From: an uncultured Paraprevotella sp.
GTDB taxonomy: Bacteria > Bacteroidota > Bacteroidia > Bacteroidales > Bacteroidaceae
Direction of reading: 5' to 3'
Assembly (NCBI GenBank): GCA_900548345.1
Contig: URKA01000027.1
Location: forward strand, 1-45,952
DNA: 45,952 bases
The notes beneath the pieces were generated by a model. It had not been told where the DNA came from and did no database searches. It worked only from the letters and a program-made list of their open reading frames with translations. This document shows positions 43,401 through 45,952 of the stretch, piece after piece; within the stretch, counting starts at the first letter, position 1, and each line of letters begins with the position of its first letter. The position numbers and the translations under genes were made by a program.

Positions 43401-45052
43401 TCGGGAAGGTAAGACACGTAGACGCCGGCAGAGTCGCTTTGGTATTTGATGTCCAGTTTGAATTTCTCCTTTTGTGTGGTTGTGGCTCCGAGGCTGTACA
43501 CATTCTTCATCATCAGGTCCCAGTTTCCCATCTTGGGCGTGTTCGACGTGTTCTTCAAGGTTTTGACGAACAGGGTTTGCGTGTTGTCGGTCAGGTCGGA
43601 GGCAAATTCTCCCACTTGGTAAGTGACGCCGTTGTAAGTGTATTCGAATGCCACCGCAAGTATTTCGTCGGGTTGCAGGTTGAAGTTCAGGGAGACGTAT
43701 CCCAATGCCGTGTTCAGTGAGTATTCTGTCTGCGAGAGTTTTCTGGCACTTTGCAGTTTCTCATAGTCGATACTGCCCGCAAAGCCTGTGATTCCGTCCA
43801 GTTCGTTCGATGCCATACTGATGTCGCGTGCAGCGGCATGCTGTGTGGTGAGTGTGGCGTACAGGTTGTTCGACTGGTTGCTTGGTGCTTCGCTTCCTCC
43901 AGCTGTCCACAACGGGTTGGAGATATGGTCGTGTTCGCCCAGGTCGGTAAAACCGATGATGTTACGGTTGCTTTCCGTATTTCCGCTTTTGTTGGTCACC
44001 CACAGTTCCACGCGTTTGATGGTGATGCCCGACATGACGGTGGGCAGTTTGCTCATGTTGGCGTCGTAGCGGTCGCGGAAGAAATGTGCGAGGAAGAAGT
44101 GTCGGTTCTCTTCGTAGGCCGTGGCCGAAAACTCATAAGTATGCAGTTGCACTCCTCCTTTTGACGAGACACTTTTTGAGGCGGATTTCTTCTGTGACAC
44201 CACGGTTTGCAGTTTGAGTTTGCCGAATTGCAGGTCGGTGCGGATTCCGAACAGCGAAGAAGCGCCCTTGATAAGCGAGGAATTGGTGGGCAACGACACG
44301 TCGCCGGCTTCTATCAGTTTGATGATTTCGTCTTCCTTTCCCTCGTAGCGAAGTTTCATGCTTTGTGCGTCGAAGTCGAATGTGGCGTCGGTGTTGTAAT
44401 TCAGGTTCATGTTGATTTTGTCGCCCACCTTACCGTTCATCGTCATGTTAATCTTCTCGTCAAAGTCGAATCCGAATGTTTTCCGTCTGTTTTCCGCCAG
44501 ACTGGGGTTGTCGGTCTTCTTCATGTTCGCTCCGATTTTAAGTTCGGCCGACCCTTGTGTCTTGATACGCACTCCCCCCGGACCGAAGATTTTTTCTGCC
44601 GGTCCCAAGTCAAAGTGCATGTCTGTGAAGTCGAATTTGTTTTTGCCTGAATTGGCGTATTCCTCCGCGTTCTTTTCACGGTAGTAGTTCTGCAAGGATT
44701 TTTTCAGGCTCCATTCCTGATATTCCTCAGGTGTCATCAGCAGGGGGGCGTTCAGGTAATTGTCTCCTAATTTCGTGCCGATGGTGTAATAACCAGTCTT
44801 TTCGTTGTAGGTGGTGTCAGTCTTCAGGTTTTCAGGGTCGCGCAGGTCCATGCTTTTCCGTTTCAGGTCGTTTTCCGTGTTCGGAACGGTGCGTTTCACG
44901 GTATAGCGCGGCTTTATGGTGTCTGCCTCTGCGGGGCGTCCGGCCGGGGAGAGTGGCGCGTGCATGCCCGAAGTGTGGCTCATGCCGGCCAGCGCGTTGA
45001 TGCTGACAGCCATGAGGATCATATAGGCAGATTTCTTCAAGAATCTTCTCAT
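37454..45052 (-). CDS. sprA: Type IX secretion system outer-membrane translocon SprA (Sov)
   Basis: SprA is the giant 36-strand outer-membrane barrel through which T9SS cargo leaves the periplasm. The 2532-residue length fits (Flavobacterium SprA about 2400, Porphyromonas Sov about 2500). The N-terminus has a signal peptide (MRRFLKKSAYMILMAVSINA). Repeated beta-strand segments with aromatic girdles run throughout. Landmarks include KYYQYKISIRPEDFVVGHNY and, near the end, GFNLRFSLTR. A Lys/Glu-rich segment about 140-230 residues before the middle of the C-terminal half (KAKAAEKKRKEEEEKQKEKN) is probably a disordered loop. ruvA lies upstream, 33 bases away. Confidence 0.96.
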   Translation of the reverse strand: MRRFLKKSAYMILMAVSINALAGMSHTSGMHAPLSPAGRPAEADTIKPRYTVKRTVPNTENDLKRKSMDLRDPENLKTDTTYNEKTGYYTIGTKLGDNYLNAPLLMTPEEYQEWSLKKSLQNYYREKNAEEYANSGKNKFDFTDMHFDLGPAEKIFGPGGVRIKTQGSAELKIGANMKKTDNPSLAENRRKTFGFDFDEKINMTMNGKVGDKINMNLNYNTDATFDFDAQSMKLRYEGKEDEIIKLIEAGDVSLPTNSSLIKGASSLFGIRTDLQFGKLKLQTVVSQKKSASKSVSSKGGVQLHTYEFSATAYEENRHFFLAHFFRDRYDANMSKLPTVMSGITIKRVELWVTNKSGNTESNRNIIGFTDLGEHDHISNPLWTAGGSEAPSNQSNNLYATLTTQHAAARDISMASNELDGITGFAGSIDYEKLQSARKLSQTEYSLNTALGYVSLNFNLQPDEILAVAFEYTYNGVTYQVGEFASDLTDNTQTLFVKTLKNTSNTPKMGNWDLMMKNVYSLGATTTQKEKFKLDIKYQSDSAGVYVSYLPDPAHKNTKLLKVMNLDRLDANNKPNPNGQFDYVDGYTISKGRIYFPVAEPFGSHLRKYLNNKELADRYCFEELYDSTKTKAKQIAEKDKFLLTGEYQGNSGAEISLGAMNVPQGSVTVTAGGVTLTENTDYTVDYSMGVVTIINQSIIDAGTKVDVDFESNDNYGMQRKTMVGFNMQYDVSKDLSIGGTFMFLNEQPLTTKVNMGEEPLKNTLWGVNLSWKKESQWLTNLLDKIPLIDVTQPSQITFNGEFAQLIAGQNKRIQGAASYIDDFENTKNGISIMQPTSWMISSVPSDFDESKLVNDVRAGYNRSLLSWYYIDPLFTRQSSSLTPAHIKSDLNQLSNHYVREVYERELYPNKTQTSYNSAASLSVLNLAYYPSERGAYNLNPDLDYNGHLPNPKTRWGGMMRKLDTNDFETANIEYVEFWMLDPFIYTRTQGGNYGGDFYLNLGEISEDILHDGKKYFESGMPIDGNPSYYTETAWGRVPNTTSVTYAFNNQGGARVKQDIGLNGLNSEEERTFGAYREFLTAIQGKVSPQVYDSLLNDPAGDDYHYFRGADYDAQQRSILDRYKYINLPEGNSRSNENANEAYDTSYKTTPDVEDINQDYTLNEYEKYYQYKISIRPEDFVVGHNYIVDKRVSSVKLRNGNTEEVNWYQFRVPLNEYQKRVGDINDFTSIRFMRMFLTGFEQPVILRFATLDLVKAEWRSYEQALYQGEMPATAGSLEISAVNIEENNDKTPVNYVLPPGVSRVIDPAQSQLAEDNEQALSLTAKNLAAGDARAVYKNMSLDMRQYKHLQMFIHANALTENATETENNQTSVFIRLGSDYRNNFYEYEIPLQLTPEGHYDTYSAQQCLAVWPQENMLDIDLSVLTNVKLARNRDKSMGNASLTELYSVYDSNRPNNKISVMGNPTLGEVKTIMVGIRNNSREIKSVEVWVNELRLQEYSNDGGWAAQGNLNVQLSDLGFVNLTGHMETAGFGGIEDAVSERNNEDIYDYSITTSFELGKLVPEKIHLTAPIYYSYSKEVIRPKYNPLDTDILLKDALDACATEYERDSLTSLTTTKTVNKNFSLSNVKFNVATPKHPMPYDPANFSFSYSHSSTEKTGETTAWEREKNWNGSFSYNYSPNYKAYEPFKKKIKSKNKWLAIIRDQNFNYLPQNISFNTSILRNYYEYQERDIENLEDPMSIPLSFSKEFLWNRDFNLRWDLTKALHFTFSSATHAEIEEPNVPVNKDLYADQYHAWKDSVWHSIKGFGRPLDYQQNVTASYKVPLEKIPCLTWMAVDGNYNATYSWNRGAELEDGSTYGNTISNQRAITVNGRFNMETLYNLSPYLKEVNKKYSASERNKAKTKSVQEKAKAKAAEKKRKEEEEKQKEKNGENDNDKKNGKQADNAKGTANAKQTNTKFKGFAGEVTLLADTTINLAHNQKSKKIRVTAVDANGKRYPIKYKKIDKNTIRILNMDTLKLRVNVMALPKISEKPWYPYLQGATRFLMMVRNVSVSYRNSYSMSLPGFMPNVGDMLGQKTGGGMKPGLDFAFGFTGDSYIDKANERGWLLNNDSISTPATTNSMEDLQIKATLEPIPDLKIDLNASRTINRNKSIQYMYAGMPSTQSGSFTMTTISIRSAFGNRGNAENGYKSKTFERFQTYLNTFQKRVEGRYSNASYPEATGLQGKFNPENGTVDKYSSDVMIPAFLAAYTGGNDIKSPLDIFPAVTRMLPNWNVSYKGLGYLPWIRDHFKSVTLNHSYKSIYSVGAYNTYSNWMEYMGGLGFVQNVTDNAIVPSSMYDISSVSINEAFSPLAGLDMTLNNNMTFKVEYRKTRVLTLSMTAAQLNEACSNDFVIGWGYKVNDFKFSTLFGHKRKKTEKGSRNKQSTQANNNRNNNRNSKSNTSKNRTVSHDLNLRFDFSFRNQDAITRNIQTSLSEATSGNKAIKASFSADYTVSRYVTLSLYYDRQRNQPLLSSSAYPTITQDFGFNLRFSLTR

Positions 45053-45085
45053 TCGTTCCCGTTTGTAGGCAAGGGGTTGTGTGTA

Positions 45086-45688
45086 TTACAATCGTTTGAG
45101 TGCGAGTTTGATTACTCTTTCCACGGCTGCATCCGGCTCTTCTTTCAGGATTTGCGCCGTCACTTTCTGCGACGGGGCGGGCGAGAAACCCAGCATGGTC
45201 AGTGCGGCCACGGCTTCTTCCATCACTTCCGGATTTCCTGCGGCCGGAGTCCGTGCCGTTCCGGTCGCTCCCATTCCGTTTGTGTCTACTGAGGCTATTT
45301 TATCTTTCAGGTCCACGATGATGCGCTGTGCTGTTTTCAGTCCTATGCCCTTTACAGACTTGAGCAGTTTGTCATTGCCCGAACCGATGACGTCCACAAG
45401 TTCCGCAGGTGTGAGGGCGGAGAGTATCATGCGGGCAGTATTGCCTCCGATGCCCGATACGCTGATGAGCAGCAGAAAGAGTTCTCTTTCCTGCCGTGCG
45501 GCAAATCCGTACAGCACGTGTGCGTCTTCGCGTATGGCTTCATAGACATACAGTTTGGTTTCCTGTTTTCCCTGCAATGCGGAGTAGGTGTTCAGGGAGA
45601 TGTTGAGACAATATCCCACACCATGGCACTCCACAACCGCAATGGCCGGGGTAAGTTCGGCAATTTGCCCCTTTACATATTCTATCAT
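45086..45688 (-). CDS. ruvA: Holliday junction DNA helicase subunit RuvA
   Basis: RuvA binds Holliday junctions and loads the RuvB motor for branch migration. The 200-residue protein has the N-terminal OB-fold (MIEYVKGQIAELTPA), and two helix-hairpin-helix motifs, LISVSGIGGNTARMIL and SVKGIGLKTAQRIIVDLKDK. The C-terminal domain III (ALTMLGFSPAPSQKVTAQIL) contacts RuvB. Its stop is 33 bases before sprA, so the two are probably co-transcribed; ruvB is not adjacent. Upstream lies a 202-base gap shared with the divergent last gene. Confidence 0.96.
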   Translation of the reverse strand: MIEYVKGQIAELTPAIAVVECHGVGYCLNISLNTYSALQGKQETKLYVYEAIREDAHVLYGFAARQERELFLLLISVSGIGGNTARMILSALTPAELVDVIGSGNDKLLKSVKGIGLKTAQRIIVDLKDKIASVDTNGMGATGTARTPAAGNPEVMEEAVAALTMLGFSPAPSQKVTAQILKEEPDAAVERVIKLALKRL

Positions 45689-45740
45689 GTCCTTTCTGGC
45701 TAAATAACTATAAGAAAACGGAACTTATGTCTGATTATTG

Positions 45741-45823
45741 CGCGTACGCGTGAATAAATTTGTGATTTCCGACTTTCTTCTCGATAATGGTGGGAGTATA
45801 CATCGCGTTATGTGATAATTATC
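45741..45823. promoter_or_regulatory. Two 10-bp palindromes between ruvA and the last gene
   Basis: CGCGTACGCG (45741-45750) and GATAATTATC (45814-45823) are perfect palindromes in the divergent intergenic region. The second lies 33 bases upstream of the -7 box at 45857, near where a -33 element would be. They are possible regulator sites; no known motif was matched. Confidence 0.35.
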
Positions 45824-45856
45824 GTGTGTATGCGCTGTATTCTCGCAAATAACCTT

Positions 45857-45864
45857 TATCTTTG
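45857..45864 (+). promoter_or_regulatory. -7 box of the final partial gene
   Basis: TATCTTTG is a perfect TAnnTTTG box 26 bases before the ATG at 45891. The -33 TTG is missing. Confidence 0.5.
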
Positions 45865-45890
45865 CTTTTGTAGAATAAAATACAAGGACA

Positions 45891-45952
45891 ATGGCACTTC
45901 AGAACCTTCCCATCGGCATTCAGAGTTTCGAGAAAATCCGCAAGGATGGCTA
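45891..45952 (+). CDS. AAA-ATPase-like/DUF1703-type protein, 5' end only
   Basis: Only the first 20 codons are inside the window (MALQNLPIGIQSFEKIRKDG, then a partial Tyr codon). This opening is characteristic of the AAA-ATPase-like proteins with a C-terminal PDDEXK_9 (DUF1703) domain, abundant and multicopy in Bacteroidales. They are about 500-600 residues and of unknown function. The call rests on the N-terminal pattern alone. Confidence 0.75.
   Translation, partial: MALQNLPIGIQSFEKIRKDG

Noticed and set aside
42644..43720. 358-codon plus-strand frame inside sprA
   Set aside because: Val/His/Phe-rich shadow of the sprA coding strand without family features.
1..45952. tRNA, rRNA, insertion sequence or prophage genes
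   Set aside because: No tRNA cloverleaf, rRNA motif, DDE transposase, integrase or phage structural gene was recognised; the Rpn-type gene is the only mobile-associated family seen.

Overview
The window looks like a chromosomal core segment from a Bacteroidales bacterium (Bacteroidota). The main evidence is a recurring promoter form, TTG-N20/21-TAnnTTTG, upstream of many genes, which is the consensus used by the Bacteroidota primary sigma factor. Gene content agrees: DUF4290, DUF4250, and the type IX secretion (T9SS) genes porU, porV and sprA. Retained T9SS genes plus a fucose locus and a GH51 enzyme suggest a gut member of Prevotellaceae, Bacteroidaceae or a close relative. The species cannot be fixed from sequence alone.

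Layout. 1-822 is a gene-poor, A/T-rich region with a four-copy 21-bp repeat. 823-2007 is an orphan histidine kinase. 2130-6665 holds a DUF177 protein, rpmF, fabH, era, der and a small lipoprotein. 6887-8375 is a divergent pair: a lipoprotein and a GNAT acetyltransferase. 8605-11275 is the ribosomal cluster rplM-rpsI-rpsB-tsf, with structured RNA before rplM and before rpsB. 11490-14784 (minus) carries a secreted GH51 arabinofuranosidase and an Rpn-type PD-(D/E)XK nuclease with a tetrapeptide repeat. 15159-21279 is an apparent operon of a fumarylacetoacetate-hydrolase-family enzyme, porU, porV and ispF. 21282-26270 is a fucose (or D-arabinose) locus: AraC regulator, fucI, fucA, fucP, with no kinase.

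26454-28720 (minus) is yicC-gmk-small membrane protein-nadD. 28805-34591 is a housekeeping operon tsaB-DUF4290-murA-rimM-dxr-rseP. 34814-35117 is a micro-operon of a 32-aa membrane peptide and a DUF4250 protein, flanked by two terminators. 35336-37350 holds a divergent lipoprotein and cca. 37454-45688 (minus) is ruvA-sprA. The window ends in the first 20 codons of an AAA-ATPase-like/DUF1703-type gene.

How the genes work together: SprA is the T9SS outer-membrane channel, PorV its shuttle protein and PorU the surface sortase, so three parts of one machine sit in two housekeeping operons 17 kb apart. ispF and dxr both belong to the MEP isoprenoid pathway. Most of the window is conserved housekeeping DNA. 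I did not find a clearly new multi-gene system. The most unusual signals are non-coding: two four-copy intergenic repeats phased at 21 and 22 bp, a family of hairpins at convergent gene ends, probable ribosomal-protein leader RNAs, and a dyad midway between the araC and fucI promoters. In proteins, MurA has Asp in place of the fosfomycin-target Cys, and FucA has an altered zinc ligand.
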